37,912 nt of DNA from Polycladospora coralii. Its GTDB lineage: Bacteria; Bacillota; Bacilli; Thermoactinomycetales; Thermoactinomycetaceae. Positions 24,322 to 31,652 of the stretch are shown here, one piece after another. The notes beneath the pieces are model-generated. The model was not told the origin of the DNA and made no database searches. It saw nothing but the letters and a program-made list of their open reading frames with translations. The position numbers and the translations under genes were made by a program. Each line of letters starts with the position of its first letter. Within the stretch, counting starts at the first letter, position 1. The stretch spans positions 1-37,912 of the forward strand of contig NZ_JACXAG020000013.1 of the NCBI RefSeq assembly GCF_014773435.2, in the 5' to 3' direction.

Positions 24322-24951
24322 ATGCTCAATATGAATGCTGAATATGTAGTCAAAGATTGTCCTAGTAAGCGATATGGTGCTCAGAAACGCCTCGTTTTTA
24401 ATCAGACTTCCATGCGATCAAAACGACGAGGACGCACCAGAGTAGAAGTGAGACTGAAAGCAGAACGAAATATGGATGATACGGCGTTCAAAGAATACCT
24501 GCTACATCTGCGTTTCTTTCAAATGCTCACTTTTCAACAATTGGGACAACAGTTCACGTGTTCACCTAGTTCAGCTCAAGCGGTATATAAACGCTACGGT
24601 ATTGAGACCAAAAAGCGATACAATCAGATAGTAACTCCAGAGCGGCTGTATGAACTATACGTGAACCAAGGGAAAACGTGTCTCGCATGTGCAGATATAC
24701 TAGACTGCTCTCACACTTTGGTACGCTACTACCTGTTGAAGTATCATATCCCATTACGCCCAGCAGGTGCTAGACGAATAGAAGAACAGATTAAAACCCA
24801 AAATGGACTAACAGACAAACAATTGTGCCTCTATCTAACAGAGCTGTCTGATCGATACACATTAGATGAACTGGTTCAAGAACTGGATCATAGCAAGGGG
24901 AGCATTAGACGCATGTATAAACGGTTAGGGCTTAAAAGGAGTTGGCGGTGA
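24322..24951 (+). CDS. HTH-containing putative DNA-binding protein, 209 aa
   Basis: GAGGAGG lies 9 bases before the ATG. The protein is basic. Residues ~50-95 (YLLHLRFFQMLTFQQLGQQF, CSPSSAQAVYKRYGI) and ~105-150 (ERLYELYVNQGKTCLACADI, CSHTLVRYYLLKYHIPLRPA) are two homologous helix-turn-helix units of the homeodomain or resolvase-tail type. A third (TDKQLCLYLTELSDRYTLDE, HSKGSIRRMYKRLGLKR) closes the protein. Three HTH units resemble transposase or recombinase DNA-binding arms and MerR/sigma-like adaptors, but there is no catalytic domain. It is likely a sequence-specific DNA-binding protein in the operon divergent from the RRNPP regulator. Confidence 0.65.
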   Translation: MLNMNAEYVVKDCPSKRYGAQKRLVFNQTSMRSKRRGRTRVEVRLKAERNMDDTAFKEYLLHLRFFQMLTFQQLGQQFTCSPSSAQAVYKRYGIETKKRYNQIVTPERLYELYVNQGKTCLACADILDCSHTLVRYYLLKYHIPLRPAGARRIEEQIKTQNGLTDKQLCLYLTELSDRYTLDELVQELDHSKGSIRRMYKRLGLKRSWR

Positions 24952-25159
24952 ATTTACATAAAATTTTAAAAAATTAAAAGGTTAGTAATAGGTTCTACTG
25001 TATAGCTATTTGAGTGGATTAAGTCCCAAATGGTGTGTAATATTGACTCACAATATATGGAAGTGTATTTCATTATGAATATTTTTTACTAAAATTCATG
25101 CGCTTTTGTCTCGGGGCTAGATGGGTCACTTGAATGAAAAACATGATAAAATGGAATCA

Positions 25160-25549
25160 CTAGCCATTTTTCTCTAGATTTTGTCTTTGTTTGTACTTTT
25201 TCAAGAAATATTGTACGCCAAGATCTACCGCCCAATAGATTAATAAGCCAACTACGCTGATGATTAAAGTAATCCATTCATCAGTTCGAATAATGGAAGT
25301 TAGTGCCCCTCCACCTAAATGAATAAGTAAAGAAATTATGCGATGACCCCTCGATGCAAAATCAGCAAAAATAGATATGAGTCCTCCAACACCAACGAAT
25401 GCAATTATGGTAATAAATATGAAATAATCAAATGTCCAATTAAAACCAGAAACGCCGGATTCGATGAAAATATAAATGGCTAAAGGGATATTAATCAGAA
25501 GCACACAAAGTACACCTACCCATATTTTTCGTATAAAATAAATAAACAT
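25160..25549 (-). CDS. Membrane protein, four TM segments, 129 aa
   Basis: GAGGAGC lies ~9 bases before the ATG. Hydrophobic spans fall at about 5-28, 38-62, 68-86 and 92-115, and the C-terminus is basic (KKYKQRQNLEKNG). No signal peptide or motif was seen, apart from a small-residue AFVGVGGLISIFADF turn. The family is unknown. It is monocistronic, with AT-rich DNA on both sides (24952-25159 and 25550-25779 contain no gene). Confidence 0.65.
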   Translation of the reverse strand: MFIYFIRKIWVGVLCVLLINIPLAIYIFIESGVSGFNWTFDYFIFITIIAFVGVGGLISIFADFASRGHRIISLLIHLGGGALTSIIRTDEWITLIISVVGLLIYWAVDLGVQYFLKKYKQRQNLEKNG

Positions 25550-25779
25550 CTCATTGCTCCTCAGGAATCAATTCATTTTCATATCGTTAAGTTCATGATG
25601 AAATAATCCATAATTTCATATCAATCAAATTAAAAGCAATAGTTTCTATTAATCATAATACACAATGACTCATAACAAAAATCATGTAAATCAAGATCCG
25701 ATGTTGCATCATAACTTTTGAAAATATAAAATTATTTAACATCATTAATAGCTACTCGTATCGAATTAGGGGGATTGGG

Positions 25780-26721
25780 ATGATGGAGCAAGCTGCGATA
25801 AAGAAGCTACTAGATCAATTTGGTGTGATTCATGAAGAAGAGAGTCCTACATCGATTTATCCCTATGCGCCTGTGTTAAAATGTAAGTACTTAGGTCATG
25901 ATGTGATCGTGAAGCGAACACGAAAAGAGTTAAAAGAGGCTGAGCAATTAAAAAAATGGCTGCTTCATCTACGTCAGCAAGGGATTCAAGTGGTTGCGCC
26001 TTTTCACAATAGGCCGTTTGTGAATTTCGATGGACATCAGTGGGTGATGTATCCATTTATTGAAGGTAGACCTTATAATGGATCGAAAGCCGATATTGTG
26101 GAAGCTGGTAAATTATTAGGTCGCATACATCGTCAAAGCGCAATCTTTGACAGTGGAAGTTTTAGCTGGGAGCAATATGATGCGGATTTTCAAACGGAGA
26201 TAGCAAGTGATAGTAAACAGATCCTCAAGTGGCTGCATGGTGAAGTGGAACGTAAACAGTTTAAGTCCATCATTCAGCATTTCGAAGAAATGACGCATTC
26301 ACGTTTACCTTTACTAGAAAAACTAGATTTACCAAATGTAACGGCAAGTAGAGATTACAAAGCCAATAATTTGATTTATGGATTAGACCAGAAACCTACC
26401 TTGATCGACCCGGATAACGGAGGAATCATTCCAAGGATTGTGGACTTAGCGATTTGCTGTATTATTTTCCATAACGATGGCATGGGCACTGTGCCGCCAC
26501 GTCCGTTAACACAGGAAGAGTGGTCTGACTTTATGGAGGGGTATAGTCAATACACACAATTAACAAAGCTTGAACAAGAGGTTTGGGTGGATGTCCTTTT
26601 ACTTCTTTTTATGGATGAAGGATTGTGGTTAATTGTGGACTCGATGGAAGATCATAATCCGAGACAAAAGGAATTTGCTTACTCCCTAACACAATTTGAA
26701 CCAAGCTTGTACAAGCCGTAG
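25780..26721 (+). CDS. APH-family small-molecule kinase-like protein
   Basis: AGGGGG is followed by ATGATG at about 7-10 bases. The aminoglycoside phosphotransferase/choline kinase fold is visible: an N-lobe KCKYLGHDVIVKRTRKELKE with the ATP-site lysine (about 35-45) and an E-x-x-x-L helix. WVMYPFIEGRPY is the hinge near 92. The catalytic loop is SRDYKANNLIYG near 189-200 (family usual H-G/D-x-x-x-x-N). The metal loop is DPDNGG near 210 (usual D-F/P-[DE]). The loop begins R-D-Y where HGD or HND is common; Asp and Asn are retained, so activity is possible. Such proteins phosphorylate antibiotics, choline, homoserine or sugars; the substrate is unknown. Confidence 0.8.
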   Translation: MMEQAAIKKLLDQFGVIHEEESPTSIYPYAPVLKCKYLGHDVIVKRTRKELKEAEQLKKWLLHLRQQGIQVVAPFHNRPFVNFDGHQWVMYPFIEGRPYNGSKADIVEAGKLLGRIHRQSAIFDSGSFSWEQYDADFQTEIASDSKQILKWLHGEVERKQFKSIIQHFEEMTHSRLPLLEKLDLPNVTASRDYKANNLIYGLDQKPTLIDPDNGGIIPRIVDLAICCIIFHNDGMGTVPPRPLTQEEWSDFMEGYSQYTQLTKLEQEVWVDVLLLLFMDEGLWLIVDSMEDHNPRQKEFAYSLTQFEPSLYKP

Positions 26722-26795
26722 GTTGGCTATTGCTTCCGCTCTACATAAGCTTTACAATGAGGCTCGGAATCATTGTCGAGGATGTGAGTGGGAGT

Positions 26796-27305
26796 ATGAA
26801 GATCTTATTATTTATTTTTGCGATCAATATCGCATATGTATCGATTTCGACGATTCGTTTAATCATCATGATGAAAGGGAATCGTACGGCTGCTTCACTG
26901 GTAAGTTTCTTTGAAGTATTTATTTATATTATGGGTTTGTCGGTTGTGCTCAATCATATCGATAACTGGGTTAATGTGGTGACCTACTGCTTAGGTTTCG
27001 CAATTGGGGTATTTACAGGGTCTCTAATTGAAGAAAAGCTGGCGTTGGGCTACTTAACGGTGCAAGTGATTACCAAAAATGAGTTATCTGACATGCCTCA
27101 GCAATTACGCGATGCTGGTTTTGGCGTAACGGCATGGCTTGGTGAGGGGCTAAGTGGTCAGCGTCTCGTACTGTCGGTGCTCACGAAGCGGAATCGACAG
27201 CGAGAGCTAGTGGAACAGGTACAAGCGATAGATCCGCAAGCTTTTATTGTATCACACGAGCCCAAAGCATTTGTGGGTGGTTTTTGGGTACGGCGAGTTA
27301 GATAA
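26796..27305 (+). CDS. UPF0316/DUF2179 membrane protein (DUF5698 N-term)
   Basis: Family alignment favours ATG 26796 (MKILLFIFAINIAYVSISTI); the frame is open 22 codons upstream. Residues ~1-95 contain three TM helices with the family signature NIAYVSISTIRLIIMMKGNR and LGFAIGVFTGSLIEEKLALG. Residues ~100-170 form a DUF2179 domain (LRDAGFGVTAWLGEGLSGQR). The length of ~170 is normal. The function is not established; the C-terminal domain resembles ferredoxin-like nucleotide- or ion-sensing folds. It starts 74 bases after the kinase-like gene and may be co-transcribed with it. The site before the start is weak (GGGAG close to the ATG). Confidence 0.85.
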   Translation: MKILLFIFAINIAYVSISTIRLIIMMKGNRTAASLVSFFEVFIYIMGLSVVLNHIDNWVNVVTYCLGFAIGVFTGSLIEEKLALGYLTVQVITKNELSDMPQQLRDAGFGVTAWLGEGLSGQRLVLSVLTKRNRQRELVEQVQAIDPQAFIVSHEPKAFVGGFWVRRVR

Positions 27306-27308
27306 TAT

Positions 27309-27361
27309 ATATAGATAAGAAAAGAGGCATTCATCATGAATGCCTCTTTTCTTATCTATAT
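27309..27361. terminator. Bidirectional terminator, 26-bp perfect stem
   Basis: Bases 27309-27334 are the exact complement of 27336-27361, a nearly loopless palindrome that would fold with a small loop. It ends the UPF0316 transcript and, from the other side, the methyltransferase transcript, whose stop codon is in the stem. T-rich arms act as the U-run in both directions. Confidence 0.9.
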
Positions 27362-28017
27362 TATGCGATTTCAGCTACCATGAGCCATACGAAGCGGTTC
27401 ATTTGTTTAAAGGTTACTTTAAGCCCCGCTTGTTTAAAGGAATGCTCAAGACGTGGTAAAATCGGATAGTATTCGCGTTCTAGGTCTGTAGCTAAGTCAT
27501 AAAACTGACGCTCACGTGCCTCATCAATCATGGCTTGCTTGGCTGCTTGGTCAAGAAAGATACTGTCGGCAAATACGATTTTTCCATTTGGTTTCAGGCG
27601 TTGTGCTAGATCAACTAAGGCCATATCTTTTTCTTCGTCTGTTAAATGGTGAAAGGCATAAGTGCTTACAATACCATCGAAGTGGGTCGCATCTTCAGGC
27701 AAGGATAAAAAATGACCATCTAAGATTTTCATCTCTGGGATTTTGGTAGAAGCAATTGCCCGCATGTCGGGAGAAGGCTCGACTCCAAGTACATGTAACC
27801 CTCTGCTTCGGATCACTTTAGAGAGATTGCCCGTTCCTACCCCAAGTTCTAATATTGTACCAGCAAAAGGTGCTACAAGTGCATCTGCTACTTCATTCAG
27901 TATTTGATCATAACCTTCGAAAGCTTCAGCGTATTGGGGGTTGCCACCCGTAATTTCTTGGTCGTAGTTGGATGCCCATTCTTCAAATATATGATTAAAT
28001 CGAGGTTGATAAGACAT
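27361..28017 (-). CDS. yrrT: SAM-dependent methyltransferase, YrrT-like
   Basis: GGAGG precedes ATG 28015-28017 (MSYQPRFNHIFEEWASNYDQ). The motif I loop ELGVGTGN lies near residues 56-63, and VLGVEPSPDMR supplies the acidic ribose-binding residue. The FEEWA-x-x-YDQ ... QYAEAF-x-GYD-x-IL opening is characteristic of YrrT, a class I methyltransferase linked to sulfur-amino-acid salvage (with mtnN, mccA, mccB in B. subtilis). The 218 residues match. Those partner genes are not adjacent here, and I see no S-box riboswitch in 28018-28113. Orthology is therefore inferred from sequence only. Confidence 0.8.
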   Translation of the reverse strand: MSYQPRFNHIFEEWASNYDQEITGGNPQYAEAFEGYDQILNEVADALVAPFAGTILELGVGTGNLSKVIRSRGLHVLGVEPSPDMRAIASTKIPEMKILDGHFLSLPEDATHFDGIVSTYAFHHLTDEEKDMALVDLAQRLKPNGKIVFADSIFLDQAAKQAMIDEARERQFYDLATDLEREYYPILPRLEHSFKQAGLKVTFKQMNRFVWLMVAEIA

Positions 28018-28113
28018 ATTGATTGCCTCCATTAGTATGAGAACTATAATTCCAATAAATTCGATTGTATTAATAGCATTTTAGCATATTTGTAGATCGC
28101 TTAAAAGAAAATA

Positions 28114-28148
28114 ATTACACCCATCTCACGGTATGAGATGAGTGTAAT
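28114..28148 (-). terminator. Terminator of gerD
   Basis: ATTACACTCATCTCA and TGAGATGGGTGTAAT (28148-28134 and 28128-28114 on the minus strand) form a 15-bp stem with one mismatch, followed by TATTTTCTTTT. It lies 13 bases after the gerD stop. Confidence 0.85.
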
Positions 28149-28160
28149 CGATCGTAGTGA

Positions 28161-28781
28161 TCAAGCTTGTTCATTTTGCTGCCCTTCACTTGATTCACCT
28201 TTTTTACCACTTTCACTTTCTTCTGTAGAACTTTCTTTTTTTCCCGATTGACTTTCTTTCATGAGTTGCTTCATTTTTTCTTGGAAACTTGGAACGCTTA
28301 ATTGTTCTTCCATTATTTTTTGTATTTCCTGGCGGCTTTGCTGGCTTTTCAATATTTGCAATAGATGGGGGGTATAACTGGGATCTTGTAAGAGTTCAAT
28401 CATCATCTTTTGGTAGGTCGGATCCTTCATCAATGTTTTCATCAATTCTTTTTGCTGAGCTTCTGTTGCTTGTGCTAGGTTTGCGGCCACATCAGGATTT
28501 TGTAAAATTTTCATCCATTCTTTCTGTGTCTCGGGCTCCTTAATCGTTTTCGCCATGGCTTTAGTAAGTGTTTCATCTGTTAACATAAGTTGTTCTTTAA
28601 ATTCCGGATCTGTAAAAAGCGCTTGCAACGCTTTCTTTCCTTCCGATGTTTGTAAGACATCTAGTGTCATTTCTTTGGTCTTTTTATAATCGGGTTCTTG
28701 GTCCTGTGAAGATTGCCCCATGCAAGAAGTAAGTGTGAAGATACTGAGTAGACATATGATACCGATCGGAAAGCGAATCAT
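28161..28781 (-). CDS. gerD: Spore germination lipoprotein GerD
   Basis: GGAGG precedes the ATG. The lipobox LTSC puts the lipidated Cys at residue 20. The mature part has TLDVLQTSEGKKALQALFTD, repeated helical MKDPTYQKMMIELLQDPSY-type units, and a low-complexity Ser/Glu/Lys tail, as in GerD (about 185-210 residues). GerD sits on the outer face of the spore inner membrane and clusters GerA-type nutrient receptors. The B. subtilis order gerD-kbaA-pdaB is conserved here. kbaA is divergent with a 136-base gap, as in Bacillus. It is expressed in the forespore in known systems (sigma-G); I cannot see that promoter with certainty. Confidence 0.93.
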   Translation of the reverse strand: MIRFPIGIICLLSIFTLTSCMGQSSQDQEPDYKKTKEMTLDVLQTSEGKKALQALFTDPEFKEQLMLTDETLTKAMAKTIKEPETQKEWMKILQNPDVAANLAQATEAQQKELMKTLMKDPTYQKMMIELLQDPSYTPHLLQILKSQQSRQEIQKIMEEQLSVPSFQEKMKQLMKESQSGKKESSTEESESGKKGESSEGQQNEQA

Positions 28782-28917
28782 AAAAAATCCTCCGTTTCAC
28801 AAACAGGTCTTTAGTCTATATCATGATAATTTAGCGACTTATTTATGCTTGACTAGCAAAAAGAAGAATGCTTTTGATACAATCATAGAAGTTTGATGAC
28901 AATAGGGGCGAAAAGAT

Positions 28918-29505
28918 ATGACATTAAAAAAATTATTTTTTTGGTTTTGGTCTACCCTTCTGATTGGAGCAGTGGCTGGTTTAGGTTTAGCCTTTATCAT
29001 GGCTCTTTTCCAAGGAGAAGAAGTGGTCGGTTCAATTACGAAGCAAATACTAATGGGGCTTACTTTAGCGGCGGTAGCACAATTGGGTTTCTTTTCTTAT
29101 CTCGTTTTTAATTGGTTAAGTCGTGGACTGATCAGAAATAAAACGACTTACGATATATTATTAATCGCTATGGTCGTCTTTATTCTAGGTAGTTTGGTGG
29201 CGCTTAATTCTTCTAGATATAGTGGAGTTATGCTGTGGAAGCATTTGAGTGTCTCACTACTGATTGTCGTGGTTGCATTTATCGTCGCATGGCTAAAGAG
29301 TAGATGGACGAATGCGAGTGCATTTATTCCCACTCTCTTTTTTATGATTGTGGCGACAGTTCTAGAAGATATTCCTTCTTTTAGTCCAAAAGGAGAAGAG
29401 GTAACGCTTTTATTATTACTACAATCGGTGATTATCTTACTAAGTTGTAACAGCTGGCAAATTTTACAACTTCACCGCTTAGTCGGGAAAACAGAAAAAA
29501 AGTGA
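28918..29505 (+). CDS. kbaA: KinB-signalling pathway activation protein KbaA
   Basis: ATG lies 9 bases after AGGGG. The 195-residue protein has six hydrophobic spans (about 6-30, 42-66, 78-97, 106-122, 130-150, 155-175), with WFWSTLLIGAVAGLGLAFIM at the start. Identity rests on the gene order (gerD divergent, pdaB convergent) plus size and topology. In B. subtilis KbaA is needed for KinB to feed phosphate into the Spo0 phosphorelay. Copy B of the double-hairpin repeat begins right after its stop. Confidence 0.85.
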   Translation: MTLKKLFFWFWSTLLIGAVAGLGLAFIMALFQGEEVVGSITKQILMGLTLAAVAQLGFFSYLVFNWLSRGLIRNKTTYDILLIAMVVFILGSLVALNSSRYSGVMLWKHLSVSLLIVVVAFIVAWLKSRWTNASAFIPTLFFMIVATVLEDIPSFSPKGEEVTLLLLLQSVIILLSCNSWQILQLHRLVGKTEKK

Positions 29506-29515
29506 ACGCGTTTTC

Positions 29516-29574
29516 GAGGAATCAGGTAGAGACTCTACTCCACCTGATTGAAATCCCACTTATAGAAGTAGGGG
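29516..29574 (+). repeat. Double-hairpin repeat, copy B
   Basis: It begins about 10 bases after the kbaA stop. Hairpin 1 is AATCAGGTAGAG / CTCCACCTGATT with one mismatch; hairpin 2 is CCCACTTATAGAAGTAGGG. About 85-90% of its bases match the complement of 6650-6711 (copy A). Between the stop and hairpin 1 it lacks a ~17-base insert present in copy A. A convergent terminator for pdaB follows at 29598-29634, so kbaA transcripts would contain this structure at their 3' end. Confidence 0.7.
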
Positions 29575-29597
29575 TTAAAACCCCTTTCAAAAGGTAA

Positions 29598-29634
29598 AAC
29601 AGATACATGTGTTGTAGATACACGTGTATCTGTT
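29598..29634 (-). terminator. Terminator of pdaB
   Basis: AACAGATACATGTGT (29598-29612) pairs with ACACGTGTATCTGTT (29620-29634) with one wobble, followed on the minus strand by TTTTACCTTTT. It starts 7 bases after the pdaB stop. Confidence 0.8.
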
Positions 29635-29640
29635 ACCGGA

Positions 29641-30405
29641 TTACTCAACTGACTTTGTTTTTGTTTCTGTTCCCGAAATTAATTCAGACACCGTTTTAAA
29701 TTCATAGCCTTTCTCTTTCAAGGAGTCTATAATCTGGGGGAGTGCTTCATGCGTTTGCCGACATGAATCACTTGCATGCATCAAAATAATATCACCAGGG
29801 TGTGCTTTGCTTACAACTTTATTGATGATCTTATCCGTTCCAGGATTCATCCAATCGAGGGAATCCGTATCCCATTGGATGGTTTTATAACCCATCTCAT
29901 CAGCAACTCGTAGAACGCGCTTATCAAAATCACCATTAGGGAAACGAATGAGATTTGGCTTCTTGCCGGTTACTTTTTCTAATATTGCGTCTGCTTTGCT
30001 AATCTGGGCGCGAATTTGTGCTTCATCATAACCACTATAATTTTCGTGTTTGTGTCCATGGCTTCCGATTTCATAGCCAGCGTCTACGATCCGTTTAACG
30101 ATGTCAGGATGAGATTCAGCCCATGGGGATGAGAGGAAAAAGGTCACATTTTTAATGCCTTTTTGTTCTAAAATATCTAAAATAGGACCTGTACGTTCTT
30201 CTCCCCAGCTGATATCAAATGTGAGAGCGACTTGTTTTTTGTCTGTGTTGACACTATAAATAGCTGCTGGACCAGAGTCAACAGGGAAAAAGACTTGCAC
30301 GTTTTTTCCCTCAGCATAGACGATACCTGCAGCAAATAGTAGTGCGACGGCAATGATGAGTGAACGCTTGATTCGTTTACCAGAAAAGACCCAAAAATGG
30401 TTCAT
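29641..30405 (-). CDS. pdaB: Polysaccharide deacetylase PdaB (spore cortex/mother-cell)
   Basis: AAGGAGG lies 8 bases before the ATG. An N-terminal membrane anchor or signal segment covers residues 14-32 (RSLIIAVALLFAAGIVYA). The NodB domain follows: TFDISWGEERTG near 62-73 (PdaB-type variant of TFDDG), SHGHKHENY near 113-121, RFPNGDFDKR near 155-164, IQWDTDSLDWMNPG near 175-188 and ILMHASDSC near 207-215. The 254 residues match PdaB. It keeps the cortex stable late in sporulation; its activity on peptidoglycan is debated. It is convergent with kbaA, as in B. subtilis. Confidence 0.93.
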   Translation of the reverse strand: MNHFWVFSGKRIKRSLIIAVALLFAAGIVYAEGKNVQVFFPVDSGPAAIYSVNTDKKQVALTFDISWGEERTGPILDILEQKGIKNVTFFLSSPWAESHPDIVKRIVDAGYEIGSHGHKHENYSGYDEAQIRAQISKADAILEKVTGKKPNLIRFPNGDFDKRVLRVADEMGYKTIQWDTDSLDWMNPGTDKIINKVVSKAHPGDIILMHASDSCRQTHEALPQIIDSLKEKGYEFKTVSELISGTETKTKSVE

Positions 30406-30505
30406 TTCGTATACCTCCTTTGCGGATGGAGTTGTCTTATCTTTAATGTATGCACGTCCCCAGCGGTTATGATCGGTTTGTCCATAAATTTTGGAGGGAT
30501 GTTTT

Positions 30506-31120
30506 TTGCGAAAGTTTTTGGAAGCATTGCGCTTTGAAAAAAGATATATTCGATTTTTGTCAGTGATCTTTATTGTGAGTGCCTTATCGGGCTACTGGAA
30601 TGGTAACGATTTACTGTCGGTATTTAAAAAAGCAGGCATTTTTGATCAATTAAAAGAAGTTGTGAGTTCAATACAGCGTGACCCAAGCTTTTTTAATGTT
30701 TTTCTGGAGTTGTTTCTAAATAATTGGACTGCTGCTATGGTTACCATTGTCTTTGGTGTCTTTCTTGTTTTTTGGCCATCTGCCATGATTTTAATGAATG
30801 GGATGCTACTTGGTATGGTACTGAAAGTTGCTGCGACAGAATCGGGCGTTCACCCGTTGCTTTTATTTGTAAAAACAATCTTGCCTCATGGAATCATAGA
30901 AATACCTGCCATTATTATTGCCGCGGCACTTGGAACACACTTGGGCGTTTTTTGGATTAAGTGGCTGATTTCCTTCAGCATTCCCAAGCGTAAAGAAAAA
31001 GTACAAGCTGAGTGGGCTACCTTAAAAGGAAACTTAATCCCCCTCTTGATTGGGATAAGTTGCCTGGTTGTTTTAGCTGGATTAATCGAGACGGGTTTGA
31101 TCTTATTGAACGTAACATAA
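30506..31120 (+). CDS. spoIIM: Stage II sporulation protein M-like membrane protein
   Basis: GGAGGG lies 7 bases before TTG 30506; a TTG at 30491 overlaps the site. The 204 residues have five hydrophobic spans and the SpoIIM-family core FLNNWTAAMVTIVFGVFLVF, MILMNGMLLGMVLKVAATES and LPHGIIEIPAIIIAAALGTH. In B. subtilis SpoIIM is part of the SpoIIDMP complex that remodels septal peptidoglycan in engulfment. This protein is of the shorter family form and lies next to pdaB rather than spoIIP or spoIID genes, so it may be a paralogue rather than SpoIIM itself. A strong terminator ends it. Confidence 0.75.
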   Translation: MRKFLEALRFEKRYIRFLSVIFIVSALSGYWNGNDLLSVFKKAGIFDQLKEVVSSIQRDPSFFNVFLELFLNNWTAAMVTIVFGVFLVFWPSAMILMNGMLLGMVLKVAATESGVHPLLLFVKTILPHGIIEIPAIIIAAALGTHLGVFWIKWLISFSIPKRKEKVQAEWATLKGNLIPLLIGISCLVVLAGLIETGLILLNVT

Positions 31121-31157
31121 CAAATACGCACCATTCGAGGGTGCGTATTTGTTGTTT
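31121..31157 (+). terminator. Rho-independent terminator after spoIIM-like gene
   Basis: CAAATACGCACC (31121-31132) pairs perfectly with GGTGCGTATTTG (31140-31151) around ATTCGAG, then TTGTTTT. Confidence 0.9.
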
Positions 31158-31221
31158 TAGGCCCCATCGAGGTTAAGCCATTTATGATAAAATGAAGTGA
31201 TGAAAGAAAGGAGATAAGAAA

Positions 31222-31650
31222 ATGCGCGTGGCTATTCAATGGAACGGAAAGATGAGCTTTACAAGTGAATTGCCTTCTGGTCATCGTTTAGAAATGGATG
31301 CGGCTCCTGAAGTGGGTGGTGAAAATAAGGGACCACGGCCAACGGAGGCACTTCTTTCAGCAGTCGGAACATGTTCAGGAATCGATATTGTAGACATTCT
31401 ACGCAAAATGCGATTACAGGTAGATGAATTTGATATGGAAATAGAAGCTGAGCGTGCAGCGGAACACCCGCGTCGATTTACGAAGATGAACATTCATTAC
31501 AAACTGACAGGCGATTTACCTGTGGAAAAGGTGAAAAGAGCCGTGCAACTATCCATCGAGAAATATTGTTCGGTTTCTCATTCGCTGTCAGCTTTGATCA
31601 CAACCAGCTTTGAAATTAATGGAACAAGATATGAAGAGGTGTTGGATTAA
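31222..31650 (+). CDS. OsmC/Ohr-family protein
   Basis: AAAGGAG stands 8 bases before the ATG. The 142-residue protein has the OsmC fold: GENKGPRPTEALLSAVGTCS with the first redox Cys at 51, and SIEKYCSVSHSL with the second at 116. These two cysteines form the peroxidatic pair that reduces organic hydroperoxides in Ohr/OsmC. The subgroup resembles YhfA-like OsmC proteins, whose substrate is less certain. The gene ends two bases before the DHODH-membrane fusion starts and is probably translated from the same message. Confidence 0.9.
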   Translation: MRVAIQWNGKMSFTSELPSGHRLEMDAAPEVGGENKGPRPTEALLSAVGTCSGIDIVDILRKMRLQVDEFDMEIEAERAAEHPRRFTKMNIHYKLTGDLPVEKVKRAVQLSIEKYCSVSHSLSALITTSFEINGTRYEEVLD

Positions 31651-31652
31651 AA

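Noticed and set aside
28018-28113. S-box (SAM) riboswitch before the YrrT-like gene
   Set aside because: Expected from B. subtilis, but the short AT-rich leader lacks the conserved stems and an antiterminator.
30886-31284. Minus-strand 132-codon frame across spoIIM-like/osmC
   Set aside because: Antisense shadow spanning a strong terminator and two well-supported genes.
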